From Pedobacter schmidteae (GTDB taxonomy: Bacteria > Bacteroidota > Bacteroidia > Sphingobacteriales > Sphingobacteriaceae), in the NCBI RefSeq assembly GCF_900564155.1, contig NZ_LS999839.1:3717097-3781096 (forward strand): 64,000 nt of DNA, in the 5' to 3' direction. Below the pieces are notes generated by a model that was not told the DNA's origin, ran no database searches, and worked only from the letters and a program-made list of their open reading frames with translations. Made by a program: the position numbers and the translations under genes. Numbering within the stretch: the stretch's first letter is position 1; each line of letters starts with the position of its first letter. Of the stretch, positions 1 through 8,547 are shown one piece after another.

Positions 1-1
1 T

Positions 2-1741
2 ATTGCCGGGGTTTGGGGACTTGGTGAGAACATTGTCAAGGGATCGGTAACTCCAGATGAATTCTTAGTATTTAAACCTACACTAGAAAAAGGATTCAAA
101 TCCGTTATACAAAAGAATCTGGGTGCCAAAAATAAGATGATGGTCTATGCAGAACTTGATGATATGGTAAATGAAGTAGTCAATAAGGATACACCTATAG
201 AAATGTGTAATCGTTTTGTGTTGAATGATAATGAAATAGAAAAACTTGCACGTTGGGCCCTGATCATAGAACATCACTACGGAAGACCAATGGACTTTGA
301 GTGGGCAAAGGATGGTATAGGTAATCAGCTTTATATTATTCAGGCGCGGCCGGAAACTATCCATAACAGAACAGGAATACCTCAAATAATCAGTTATCAT
401 TTGAAAGAAAAAGGTGTTGAATTAAGTAAAGGAGAGGCAATTGGTAGTAAGATTGTCAGTGGTTGTGCCAGGATTCTTAGGTCTCCTTCTGAATCAGGTA
501 AGTTAAAACCAGGTGATATTCTTGTAACTGATACTACTAGTCCCGATTGGGATCCGATATTAAAATGTGTAATGGGCGTAATAACTAATAGAGGAGGACG
601 GACAAGCCATGCCGCAATTATTGCAAGAGAACTAGGCGCAGCGGCAATAGTTGGAACCGAGAAAGCAACCGAGCAGATTTTAGATGGAGAAATGGTGACC
701 ATAGACTGTTCGCAAGGCAAAACCGGATATGTATTAAAAGGAGAATTGAAATGGAGTAAAACAGTTACAGATCTTCTAGGTTTCGAACTCCCGGATATGC
801 CTAAAGCCCAACTCATACTGGCAGATCCGGATAAGAGTTTTGCACTTTCATTTTATCCGAATCATGGAGTTGGCCTGCTCAGAATGGAATTTTTAATAAG
901 TAACTGGATTCAGGTACATCCTATGGCACTTTTAAAATATGAAGAAGTAAGTAGAGATGAGGATAAAGTTAAAATTGAAAAATTAACTCAAAATTATCCG
1001 GATAAATCTATGTTTTTTATTGATAAGCTTTCACAGGGGGTTGCCATGATTGCTGCGGCTTTTTACCCAAAAGAAGTTATTGTACGGATGAGTGACTTTA
1101 AATCGAATGAATATGCAGGGCTAATCGCGGGGCATGATTTTGAACTAAAAGAGGAGAATCCAATGATTGGATTCAGAGGTGCATCCAGGTATAATCATGA
1201 TCGGTATAGAGCAGGGTTTCAATTGGAATGCGAGGCTATGAAAATTGTTAGAAACGAAATGGGGTTTACAAATGTGAAGCTTATGATCCCTTTTTGCCGG
1301 ACTGTTAAAGAGGGTGAAAAAGTGATTGAGCTCATGAAAGAATTTGGGCTGAAACAGGGTGAAAATGGTCTTGAAATTTTTGTAATGGCAGAAATACCAA
1401 GTAATGTTCTGTTGGCAGAAGATTTTGCTGGATTATTTGATGGTTTTTCTATTGGTTCAAATGACCTTACCCAATTAACACTGGGTGTGGATCGTGATTC
1501 TGCCCTTGTAGCAGACTTGTTTGATGAAGAAAATTCGGCCAGTAAATTATTGATTGTTGAAATGATTCGAAAAGCTAAATCACTGAATAAGAAAGTAGGG
1601 CTTTGTGGTCAGGCACCAAGTGATTCTGAATCCTTTACAAGATTGCTGGTTGAAAACGGTATTGATAGTATTGCCTTTAACGCTGATTCGATAATCAAAG
1701 GGATTACAACAATTAATAGTGTTTTAAAAGTAAATTCTTGA
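2..1741 (+). CDS. ppsA: Phosphoenolpyruvate synthase, C-terminal 579 residues (5' end outside window)
   Basis: The frame is open from base 2, so the true start lies upstream and the ATG at 137 is internal. PEP synthase converts pyruvate, ATP and water to PEP, AMP and phosphate in the cytoplasm. The first visible residues (GLGENIVKGSVTPDEF) are the end of the ATP-binding domain. The swivelling phosphohistidine domain follows, with the phosphorylated His in TSHAAIIARELG; then comes the PEP-binding barrel (GVGLLRMEFLIS, GSNDLTQL) ending in GLCGQAPSD, which carries the catalytic Cys of the family. All catalytic landmarks in the visible part are intact. Its last 29 bases overlap the convergent transporter gene. 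With PfkB and class I aldolase nearby it fits a module for reversing or rerouting glycolytic flux. Confidence 0.95.
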   Translation: MAGVWGLGENIVKGSVTPDEFLVFKPTLEKGFKSVIQKNLGAKNKMMVYAELDDMVNEVVNKDTPIEMCNRFVLNDNEIEKLARWALIIEHHYGRPMDFEWAKDGIGNQLYIIQARPETIHNRTGIPQIISYHLKEKGVELSKGEAIGSKIVSGCARILRSPSESGKLKPGDILVTDTTSPDWDPILKCVMGVITNRGGRTSHAAIIARELGAAAIVGTEKATEQILDGEMVTIDCSQGKTGYVLKGELKWSKTVTDLLGFELPDMPKAQLILADPDKSFALSFYPNHGVGLLRMEFLISNWIQVHPMALLKYEEVSRDEDKVKIEKLTQNYPDKSMFFIDKLSQGVAMIAAAFYPKEVIVRMSDFKSNEYAGLIAGHDFELKEENPMIGFRGASRYNHDRYRAGFQLECEAMKIVRNEMGFTNVKLMIPFCRTVKEGEKVIELMKEFGLKQGENGLEIFVMAEIPSNVLLAEDFAGLFDGFSIGSNDLTQLTLGVDRDSALVADLFDEENSASKLLIVEMIRKAKSLNKKVGLCGQAPSDSESFTRLLVENGIDSIAFNADSIIKGITTINSVLKVNS

Positions 1742-3071
1742 TGTTATCAGTACTGATTTTAAATGTACTACAGGTCATATATGTAACAAATAATAGGGAG
1801 ATCGCTGCTGAAGCCATAATTAAAAATGTTGCCCATAATAATATTTTGGATAACAATTTACTTTTGTATTCTCCCATGATACGATCATTTGTAGCAATCT
1901 TTATGATTAAATAAAGCAGAGGAACTGCCGAAATTCCATTCATTACAGCTGTATAGATCAGCGCCTTCACTGGATCAACCCCAATAAAGTTTAAAATTAG
2001 ACCAATGAGTGTGGAAATAATAATAATGGTATAGAATCCCCAGGCCTTATTTAATTTAAGATTAAGGCTTGCTTTCCAATTGAAAGCCTCTGCCACTGCG
2101 TATGCAGCAGAACCAGATAATACAGGTACGGCCAGTAAACCGAGTCCAATTATTCCAATAGAAAATATCAGTTTGGCAAGGTACCCGGAATGCGGAAAGG
2201 AATGAACAAGCGGTTCTAACGCTTTTGCAGCATCGGCAGCATTTTTAATGTCGTGAACGCCATTTTGATGCAAAACTGTGGCTGCTACCAAAAGAATGCA
2301 CCAGGTTGTAAATTCTGAAATAATCATGCCAGCCGTATTGTCTTTTCGCATCGCGTGAATCTCAGTCCAGCCGACAGAGAGCTTACCATTTTTTATAAAA
2401 CCATTTTCGCGATCTTCTTCGACTTCCTGGGACGCTTCCCAAAAAAACATGTAAGGTGTTATGGTCGTACCAAATACCCCAGTGATGATAAATAGAAACG
2501 CAAAGTTGAATTCTATGTGAGGGGTAATTGTAGCTTTAATTACAGTAACCCATGGCTGATCTATCATGAAAACAGTAACAGGATAAGCCATTAATGCTAA
2601 AGCAAGCCATTTTAGTAAACGCGAATAGACCCGATAGCTGGTAAAAATTTCCAGCAAAAGAATGGTTGTAGTAAATAGAAGTGTAAGGGCAATAAAGGGG
2701 AGTGGTATAATGAGTTGAGCGGCTGCGGCCATAGCACCAATGTCTGCTCCAATATTTATAGTATTAGCGACCACTACTAGTCCGACGACAAAATACAGTA
2801 CCGGACGGCTATAATTCTCTTTTACAACAGCAGTAATTCCTTTACCTGTAACCAAACCAATGCGTGCGCAAGACTCCTGGACAGCTGTCATAAAAGGAAG
2901 CATGTACAATGCCGTCCATAACTGTCCGTAACCAAATTGGGCTCCGGTTTGAGCATAAGTAGCTATTCCTGAAGGGTCATCATCTGCTGCACCGGTTGTT
3001 AATCCCGGACCAAGTAAACTTAGCCATTTCCATTTTTTCTTGTTTTTGATGTTACGTTTTTTTTGGGGCAT
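1713..3071 (-). CDS. Nramp-family transporter with non-canonical metal-site motifs
   Basis: A 452-residue integral membrane protein with about eleven hydrophobic segments and the LeuT-fold Nramp layout. The first helix carries DDDPSGIATYAQ where manganese/iron Nramps have DPGN; the helix 6 equivalent reads GTTITPYMFFWEASQ where classical Nramps have a MPH motif, so the coordinating Met and His are replaced by Thr and Tyr. Such variants occur in Nramp-related proteins whose substrate is not classical manganese or iron; magnesium or proton-coupled transport are options but not proven. The start ATG is followed by a very basic leader (KKRNIKNKKKWKW) as expected on the cytoplasmic side. It converges with ppsA, overlapping it by 29 bases, and lies downstream of the small membrane protein and dehydrogenase genes on the same strand. 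Confidence 0.85.
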   Translation of the reverse strand: MPQKKRNIKNKKKWKWLSLLGPGLTTGAADDDPSGIATYAQTGAQFGYGQLWTALYMLPFMTAVQESCARIGLVTGKGITAVVKENYSRPVLYFVVGLVVVANTINIGADIGAMAAAAQLIIPLPFIALTLLFTTTILLLEIFTSYRVYSRLLKWLALALMAYPVTVFMIDQPWVTVIKATITPHIEFNFAFLFIITGVFGTTITPYMFFWEASQEVEEDRENGFIKNGKLSVGWTEIHAMRKDNTAGMIISEFTTWCILLVAATVLHQNGVHDIKNAADAAKALEPLVHSFPHSGYLAKLIFSIGIIGLGLLAVPVLSGSAAYAVAEAFNWKASLNLKLNKAWGFYTIIIISTLIGLILNFIGVDPVKALIYTAVMNGISAVPLLYLIIKIATNDRIMGEYKSKLLSKILLWATFLIMASAAISLLFVTYMTCSTFKISTDNIKNLLLKHY

Positions 3072-3135
3072 ACAATCAATTCAAACAGGTGTGTTATCTA
3101 TTTTAGATAGAAATAGGTTGAAATCTGCGACGAGT

Positions 3136-3324
3136 TCATAATTTCAAAAATTCAAATAGCTTATAAATCAATATAGATGGCCAGAAAACAGCCTTAAATA
3201 TACCGAGCACCCCTAACCAAAAACTTGTGGCATGTTGTATAAAATAAATGAGTGCTCCGATAAATGCGAGACCATAAATAGCTGAGGATTGCGCAGGTAT
3301 TTTTCCTGAGATGTTACTTTTCAT
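3136..3324 (-). CDS. Small conserved-type membrane protein (62 aa)
   Basis: Predicted 62-residue protein with two hydrophobic stretches (YGLAFIGALIYFIQ and FWLGVLGIFKAVFWPSILIY) and short polar ends, so probably a two-pass inner-membrane protein. The pattern YGLxFIGAxIYxIQHATxFW resembles small proteins I recall beside universal-stress and fermentation genes in other bacteria, but I cannot confirm a family name. It lies 31 bases after the D-lactate dehydrogenase gene and 64 bases before the Nramp-like gene, all on the minus strand, consistent with one operon. Function unknown. Confidence 0.7.
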   Translation of the reverse strand: MKSNISGKIPAQSSAIYGLAFIGALIYFIQHATSFWLGVLGIFKAVFWPSILIYKLFEFLKL

Positions 3325-3355
3325 GTCTTTTTGTTATTTGTAAGATCTTGGAGTT

Positions 3356-4303
3356 TTAAGACCAATCATCCAAAATGTTTATTGTTCGTTTTGCTATTTC
3401 TTCTAATGCTTCATTCGTTAAAAATGCCTGATGAGGACTAATAAGTACATTTGAATAGCTCATAAGTTCAGAAAGGATGGCATCTCTAATCCCATCAACT
3501 TCATGATCTTCGAAAAACAATCCCTTTTCATATTCATAAACATCAAGGCCTAAATAGCCAATTTTTCCACTTTTTAATGCACTTAAGGCAGCAGTAGTTT
3601 TAATAATATCTCCACGGGCTGTATTGATGATCATTACACCGTCTTTCATTTTCAAAAGACTTTTCTCATTGATGAGGTGTTTTGTTTCTGGGGTAAGTGG
3701 GGTATGGATTGAGATAATATCTGATTTTTGATAAAGTGTATCCAGATCAACAAATTCAACATCCTTTATATTTTTTTGTTGAATATCGTAGCCTAATATC
3801 TTACACCCTAATCCCTGAAATATTAAGGCTGTAGCTGTTCCAATATGTCCAAGTCCAATCAATCCAACTGTTTTTCCGTAGAAATTAAAACCGGTTAAGT
3901 GATCAAGGGAAAAGTTAAACTCACGGCATTGTCGGTCTGCAAGGATTAAATGACGACTTAAGGCAAGGGCTAATGCTACTGTATGTTCAGCAATCGCTTG
4001 TGGAGAATAAACAGGTATATTGGCTACCTGAATTTTATTTTTTCTTGCTGTTTCCTGGTCAATGTGATCTGTACCGACAGATCGGGTAACAATATATTTT
4101 ACACCCAGAGCCGATAGTTTGAGCATAACTGATGCCGTGACTTCATCACTGGTAAAGACAGCGACAGCATCCATTTCTTTTGCGTCAGCTACAGTCTGTA
4201 TATTTAATGCCTTGGAAACGAAAGTGAGGTCATGTTTTTTTTCATTTGCTTTTATTAACAGATTCTTTTCTGCCAATTTCGTGCTGTAAAAAATTACTTT
4301 CAT
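3356..4303 (-). CDS. ldhA: D-lactate dehydrogenase / D-2-hydroxyacid dehydrogenase
   Basis: 315-residue cytoplasmic NAD-dependent enzyme that would reduce pyruvate to D-lactate. The D-2-hydroxyacid dehydrogenase signatures are in order: substrate-side TRSVGTDHIDQ, SPQAIAEHTVALALAL, the Rossmann loop GLIGLGHIGTA near residue 150 with the NAD-selecting Asp in GYD, the catalytic Arg in NTARGD, the catalytic Glu in DVYEYE, and the catalytic His in ISPHQAF. Length is slightly shorter than the typical 330. The closest known architecture is fermentative LdhA, though other D-2-hydroxyacids are possible. A CRP/FNR-like palindrome lies about 85-100 bases upstream of its start, immediately after the pfkB stop codon, which suggests its own oxygen- or carbon-controlled promoter. 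Confidence 0.9.
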   Translation of the reverse strand: MKVIFYSTKLAEKNLLIKANEKKHDLTFVSKALNIQTVADAKEMDAVAVFTSDEVTASVMLKLSALGVKYIVTRSVGTDHIDQETARKNKIQVANIPVYSPQAIAEHTVALALALSRHLILADRQCREFNFSLDHLTGFNFYGKTVGLIGLGHIGTATALIFQGLGCKILGYDIQQKNIKDVEFVDLDTLYQKSDIISIHTPLTPETKHLINEKSLLKMKDGVMIINTARGDIIKTTAALSALKSGKIGYLGLDVYEYEKGLFFEDHEVDGIRDAILSELMSYSNVLISPHQAFLTNEALEEIAKRTINILDDWS

Positions 4304-4385
4304 GTCTTTGTAATTTTAGGCGGTTAAACTATGATTTCATGAGCGTTTGATTGATTAAAATTAGTTTATTCATTTCATCCTGATC

Positions 4386-4401
4386 GTGATGAAGATCACG
4401 A
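4386..4401 (-). promoter_or_regulatory. CRP/FNR-type binding site candidate upstream of D-lactate dehydrogenase
   Basis: CGTGATGAAGATCACG is a perfect inverted repeat whose GTGA-6-TCAC core matches the CRP/FNR superfamily half-sites with correct spacing. It sits inside a longer perfect 8+8 palindrome (4383-4402). The site is 83-98 bases upstream of the dehydrogenase ATG, a usual place for an activator. No U-run follows on either strand, so a terminator is less likely. Which family member binds it cannot be told from the site. Confidence 0.55.
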
Positions 4402-5349
4402 TTATGGCTGATTTGTTACATTTTCTACAGCTATAATATCATATAAATGTTCTACATCATTTAAATGACAAAGTTCGGTTCCTTGATTCATCGTTGCTGC
4501 GGTGCCGCAAGCTACACCGTATCGTGTGGATTCCGTTATAGTTTTACCGTTGGAAAGACTATGAATGATGCCAGCAAGCATGCTGTCACCAGCGCCAACA
4601 GTACTTTGGACATTAACTTTAGGGGGAGTAAATCGCAAAGTAATGTCTTTTGTTGTAAGCATTGCACCGCTTGCTCCAAGAGAAGTAACCACTATCTCAC
4701 AATGATATTTGCTTATGATTTCTTGTGAGATTTTTTCAACCTGATCGGGGCTGATTATATCTTTTCCAACCAGGGACGCCAATTCTTTTAGATTTGGCTT
4801 AATTAGGTAGGTTTCAGCTTCAATAGCGAATTTTAGAGCATCTCCGGAAGTATCAACTATAAGCTTTGCATTTTTAAGGTCAGCAATTGTGGCAATTTTT
4901 ATAAATATGTCCTTAGGAATTCCCGGAGACAGACTGCCGCTAATAACTATATACTTTACATCGGGTATTTTCATTAATGCAGAAACACAATTTATACATT
5001 CTTTTTCACTGACTTGATCTCCAGGCATTCCAAAGCGGAATTGTTTATTTGTGGAAAGTTCTTTTACGACCAGGTTCTCACGGGTTAATCCGAGCGCATG
5101 TATGGGAATATTGGCTATTTTTTCATTTGTCAAAAGGTCGGTAAAGAATTTTCCGCTATAGCCTCCTTCCAGATAAATGGCAATTGCGTTTCCGCCAAGT
5201 TTTTTTATAGCTCTGGCAACGTTAATGCCACCCCCACCTGGTTCGTACGTAGGTGTGCTGCAGTGTAATTTCTTTTCCGGAATTAATAATGGGATTGTTG
5301 TACTTTTATCAATGGCCGGATTAAATGTTATGGTAACTATATTTGTCAT
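4402..5349 (-). CDS. pfkB: 6-phosphofructokinase II (PfkB family)
   Basis: 315-residue cytoplasmic ribokinase-fold kinase. Its N-terminus (TFNPAIDKSTTIP, then EPGGGGINVARAIKKLGG) closely follows the E. coli Pfk-2 pattern and not fructose-1-phosphate kinase or ribokinase, so ATP-dependent phosphorylation of fructose 6-phosphate is the best call; tagatose-6-phosphate kinase is an alternative. The C-terminal signature VGAGDSMLAGI supplies the catalytic Asp and anion hole. The 53-residue gene ends 3 bases upstream of its ATG, so the two are almost certainly co-transcribed. Its stop codon overlaps the palindrome in front of the dehydrogenase gene. Confidence 0.92.
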   Translation of the reverse strand: MTNIVTITFNPAIDKSTTIPLLIPEKKLHCSTPTYEPGGGGINVARAIKKLGGNAIAIYLEGGYSGKFFTDLLTNEKIANIPIHALGLTRENLVVKELSTNKQFRFGMPGDQVSEKECINCVSALMKIPDVKYIVISGSLSPGIPKDIFIKIATIADLKNAKLIVDTSGDALKFAIEAETYLIKPNLKELASLVGKDIISPDQVEKISQEIISKYHCEIVVTSLGASGAMLTTKDITLRFTPPKVNVQSTVGAGDSMLAGIIHSLSNGKTITESTRYGVACGTAATMNQGTELCHLNDVEHLYDIIAVENVTNQP

Positions 5350-5352
5350 CTG

Positions 5353-5514
5353 TTAAAATTTTATACCATTTTTCTTCAGTTCATTTTGTAGCTGCAGGGG
5401 TATAGGCCGGCATTCACAATGTTTTGAATGTGCTAAATGCCATGCGACTCTTTGTTGGAATGTTGCGTTTTTAGGCATTGGATTTTTATGATGCCATTCT
5501 TTATTGATTTTCAT
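5353..5514 (-). CDS. Small His/Cys-rich protein of 53 aa, unknown function
   Basis: An unbroken frame from ATG at 5514 to TAA at 5353 encodes a hydrophilic 53-residue protein containing NPMPKNATFQQRVAWHLAH followed by HCECRPIP. The Trp-His pairs, the MPKNAT segment and the CxC-RPIP tail are a pattern I remember from short conserved hypothetical proteins of many bacteria, so this looks real despite its size. The clustered His and Cys could bind a metal, which is inference only. It starts in the divergent promoter region opposite the beta-CASP gene and ends 3 bases before the pfkB ATG, so it is the first gene of that operon. Confidence 0.7.
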   Translation of the reverse strand: MKINKEWHHKNPMPKNATFQQRVAWHLAHSKHCECRPIPLQLQNELKKNGIKF

Positions 5515-5598
5515 TGAAATACAATTACTACTGAGCTTTGGTATGGGTAAATTTCAGCCTTATTCCGCATAACTGGTATGATGTACAGCATGCGGATT

Positions 5599-5614
5599 TG
5601 TGTTTTTGGTCACT
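5599..5614. promoter_or_regulatory. Weak CRP-like site in divergent promoter region
   Basis: TGTGTTTTTGGTCACT matches 8 of the 10 defined positions of TGTGA-6-TCACA. It lies 73 bases before the beta-CASP gene and 85 bases before the 53-residue gene, so it could serve either. Alone it is weak; it gains weight from the better palindrome at 4386-4401 in the same module. Confidence 0.3.
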
Positions 5615-5686
5615 CCGTATTATGTTCTATATCATTTATTTGCCGGATAAATAATTGCAATTTTAAATAGTTTAATTGAAATTGAA

Positions 5687-7090
5687 ATGAATGAGGTAAT
5701 CCTACAATCCCTTGGCGCTGCAGAGACAGTGACAGGTTCGAAACACTTGTTAAAAACCCCGGAACTTAACATTCTAATTGACTGTGGTTTGTTTCAGGGA
5801 ATTAAATCCTTGCGTGAACAGAATTGGCAATCTTTAGGCATTTCCCCTAATGAAATTGATCTGATCATTTTAACGCATGCGCATCTTGATCATTGTGGGT
5901 ATATTCCATTGCTTGTGAAAAAGGGATTTAAGGGGCCGATTTATATGACACGTCCAACCGGTGAGTTAGCAGAACTTATATTGCTGGACAGTGCCAAACT
6001 TCAAGAGGAGGATGCGGAGAATGCCAATAAGCACAAATATACCAAGCACCATCCGGCCAAGCCCCTTTATACTTCTGAAGATGCAATAGCTTCTTTTAAG
6101 CACTTTAAGCCGCAGGAATGCAATGTGTTTATTCGTTTAAGTGATCACATTCATTTCCGTTTCAAAACCTGTGGCCATATATTAGGAGCCTGCTCAGTTG
6201 AATTGACCTGCTTTGAAAAAATAATTATCTTTTCCGGTGACATTGGCAGACCACATAGTGCTATTCTCCCTGCTCCTGATTATTTTACAGCGGCGGATTA
6301 TGTAATTATGGAATCTACTTATGGTGATAGGTTGCATGGTGATCATAATTATTACGATGAACTGGCTGAAATGATCAATAAAACTATAGCGCAAAGAGGA
6401 AATGTGCTGATTCCCAGTTTTGCGGTAGGTAGGGCCCAGGAATTAATTTATGTGTTGAGCTTTTTAAAAGAACAAAGAATGATCCCTTTTGATCTTCCAA
6501 TTATTATGGATAGTCCAATGGCTGCTAATGCAACCCGAATTTCTTTACGTTATGCCGATGACTACATGAGTATAAGCAACGAGAAGTTTATGGAAATGAA
6601 TAGTCATGTTACTATTAATCAGGATTACAACAATACGCTTGGCTTTATCAAAGATAAACACAGTAAAATTGTAATCGCGGCAAGTGGTATGCTTTCCGGA
6701 GGGCGCGTTTTGGAATATTTGAAGCATTATGTTGGGGACAGCAGAAATACCGTACTTATTATTGGCTTTCAGGCAGAAGGTACCAGAGGCAGGGCGCTGA
6801 TTAATAAGTCACATGAGGTTAAAATTCATGGCAAATATTATGCGGTTAATGCGAAGGTATCAGAAATAGAGGGTTTATCTGCTCATGCCGACCAGCGGGA
6901 ATTGATGAACTGGATCAGGAAATTTGAAAAAAAACCAAAACAAATATTTCTTGTGCATGGAGAACCTTGTGCTCAGGAAGCCTTACGTGTTAAAATTCAG
7001 ACTGAATTAGCCCTTCCAGTCAAAATTATGAAACAGAATCAGGACGTCCTGTTGTTCACTTGTGACAAATATGTTGTAACTCCTGTTTAA
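5687..7090 (+). CDS. Beta-CASP metallo-beta-lactamase-fold hydrolase, RNA-processing type
   Basis: 467-residue cytoplasmic protein. The metallo-beta-lactamase fold begins at the N-terminus (GAAETVTGSKHLL, DCGLFQG) and carries the zinc motif THAHLDH near residue 65, with further ligands in CGHILGACS and FSGDIG. The beta-CASP insert has AASGMLSGGRVLEYL, and the fold closes with GLSAHADQREL and FLVHGEP. This is the YSH1/CPSF73-like group that cuts or trims RNA; bacterial members of this length are often annotated as RNA exonucleases but few have been tested. Genes of this type frequently accompany fermentative and stress genes, as here. Divergent from the pfkB operon and convergent with aldolase. 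Confidence 0.9.
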   Translation: MNEVILQSLGAAETVTGSKHLLKTPELNILIDCGLFQGIKSLREQNWQSLGISPNEIDLIILTHAHLDHCGYIPLLVKKGFKGPIYMTRPTGELAELILLDSAKLQEEDAENANKHKYTKHHPAKPLYTSEDAIASFKHFKPQECNVFIRLSDHIHFRFKTCGHILGACSVELTCFEKIIIFSGDIGRPHSAILPAPDYFTAADYVIMESTYGDRLHGDHNYYDELAEMINKTIAQRGNVLIPSFAVGRAQELIYVLSFLKEQRMIPFDLPIIMDSPMAANATRISLRYADDYMSISNEKFMEMNSHVTINQDYNNTLGFIKDKHSKIVIAASGMLSGGRVLEYLKHYVGDSRNTVLIIGFQAEGTRGRALINKSHEVKIHGKYYAVNAKVSEIEGLSAHADQRELMNWIRKFEKKPKQIFLVHGEPCAQEALRVKIQTELALPVKIMKQNQDVLLFTCDKYVVTPV

Positions 7091-7126
7091 TTAAGTTGAT
7101 TGGGAAAGGATCAGTAATTGTTAATT

Positions 7127-8197
7127 TCAGGCAATATCAATTTTTTGTTCCAGATATACATCCTGTATGGCATGCAGGAGCATTATCCCTTCATGAAATG
7201 ATTTTTGGAAAGCTTTTCTTCCGACTATAAGCCCCATACCACCTGCGCGTTTATTAATAATGGCAGTTCGTATCGATTCTTTTAGATCGTTTTTGCCTTG
7301 GGACGGGCCTCCAGAGTTGATAAGACCTGCTCTCCCCATATAGCAGTTCATTACCTGATATCGGCACAAATCTATTGGATGCGCTGTGGCCAATTTAGTG
7401 TACATTTCTTCTGTATATTTCCCATAGTTTGTGCCGTACCTGCACAGTTCTTTGTAGCCCCCGTTGATTTCTGGTAATTTTTGTTTAATGATATCTGCCT
7501 GAATCGTAACACCTAGATAATTGGCTTGTCCCGTCAGATCTGCGGCTGTGTGGTAGTCTGCCTCATCCTGAACAAAATTTTCGTTTCTCAGGTAGCACCA
7601 AAGTACTGTAGCCATACCCAATTCATGCGCCTGTTCGAAAGCTTGTGCGACAGCTATAATTTGCTGATTTGAGGCTAAGGAACCAAAAAAAATAGTAGCC
7701 CCTACCGCTGCCGCACCAGTATTCCAGGCATTTTTTACAGATGTAAACATAATCTGATCATATTTATTTGGATAGGTAAGCAACTCATTGTGGTTCAGTT
7801 TAACAATGAAAGGGATTTTATGTGCATATCTTCTCGCAACCGTTGCAAGTCCGCCTATTGTGCTGACAACGGCGTTACAACCTCCTTCAATGGCCAGTCG
7901 AACAATATTTTCGGGGTCGAAGTAAATAGGGTTGGAGCTGAATGAGGCGCCTGCGCTATGTTCAACTCCCTGATCAACTGGTAAAATGGAAAGATAGCCA
8001 CTGCCGGAAAGCCTGCCTGATCGATATATGCTTTCCAGGCTGCGCAATGTTTGGATATTGCGTGAGGAATTCAAATGAACACGATCTATAAAGTCGGCTC
8101 CTGGCAAGTAAAGATTTTCTTTTGTGATGGTTTGACAACGGTGTGAAAAAAGGTGCTCTTGTTCTCCAATTAGCGTTGTTATTTCGCTGTAATTCAT
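7127..8197 (-). CDS. fbaB: Class I fructose-bisphosphate aldolase (FbaB/DhnA type)
   Basis: 356-residue Schiff-base aldolase that reversibly splits fructose 1,6-bisphosphate into dihydroxyacetone phosphate and glyceraldehyde 3-phosphate. The DhnA-type landmarks are clear: GYLSILPVDQGVEHSAG near residue 70, the block GGCNAVVSTIGGLA, IPFIVKLNHNELLTYP, and the C-terminal phosphate-binding strand GMGLIVGRKAFQK. Length fits the archaeal-type/FbaB family. Together with PfkB and PEP synthase it gives a glycolysis/gluconeogenesis set distinct from the housekeeping class II aldolase, as seen in other bacteria under gluconeogenic or low-oxygen conditions. It has its own upstream spacer of 550 bases on the minus strand. 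Confidence 0.93.
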   Translation of the reverse strand: MNYSEITTLIGEQEHLFSHRCQTITKENLYLPGADFIDRVHLNSSRNIQTLRSLESIYRSGRLSGSGYLSILPVDQGVEHSAGASFSSNPIYFDPENIVRLAIEGGCNAVVSTIGGLATVARRYAHKIPFIVKLNHNELLTYPNKYDQIMFTSVKNAWNTGAAAVGATIFFGSLASNQQIIAVAQAFEQAHELGMATVLWCYLRNENFVQDEADYHTAADLTGQANYLGVTIQADIIKQKLPEINGGYKELCRYGTNYGKYTEEMYTKLATAHPIDLCRYQVMNCYMGRAGLINSGGPSQGKNDLKESIRTAIINKRAGGMGLIVGRKAFQKSFHEGIMLLHAIQDVYLEQKIDIA

Positions 8198-8397
8198 AAT
8201 AGAAGGATTAGTGGTCGGTCCTCATTATTTCTTTGAAATGCTTGTAATGGCAAGTAAAGTTCTAAGATTAAATCCATATGGAAAATGATGGATGTCATTG
8301 AAGCTGGTGATTTCAAACATCAAATTAGATTTTGGTTCAGTGCATCTTTGATACTGTGTATGATCATTTTATAGCTATCATTATATTCTTGTTGTAA

Positions 8398-8547
8398 AAG
8401 AATAATGTATTACTGCCTATTGGAAACGAGCCAGGCGATCTCGCAACTGCGTTGGCATGTACAGCAAATAACCTTACCCGGACAGCGGAGGCATTGGGCA
8501 ATATGCTGGTCTTGATGCGGGAAAAAGATGTTGATATAATGCCTTAG
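8398..8547 (+). pseudogene. Possible coding remnant without start codon
   Basis: The frame from the stop at 8395 to the TAG at 8547 reads as well-behaved protein (EPGDLATALACTANNLTRTA, then EALGNMLVLMREKDVDIM) with amphipathic spacing, yet has no ATG, GTG or TTG in its first 15 codons. It is probably the tail of a decayed gene, or a frame entered by frameshift. I do not recognise the family. Confidence 0.3.

Noticed and set aside
397..816. Open frame on the minus strand inside PEP synthase
   Set aside because: Antisense to strong ppsA motifs with no independent signature; shadow frame.
4383..4402. Palindrome downstream of pfkB as an intrinsic terminator
   Set aside because: The stem is short, AT-rich at its ends, and no U-run follows on the minus strand; GTGA-6-TCAC spacing favours a regulator site.
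4465..4728. Open frame on the plus strand inside pfkB
   Set aside because: Overlaps a clear PfkB gene on the other strand; the peptide has no recognisable domain.
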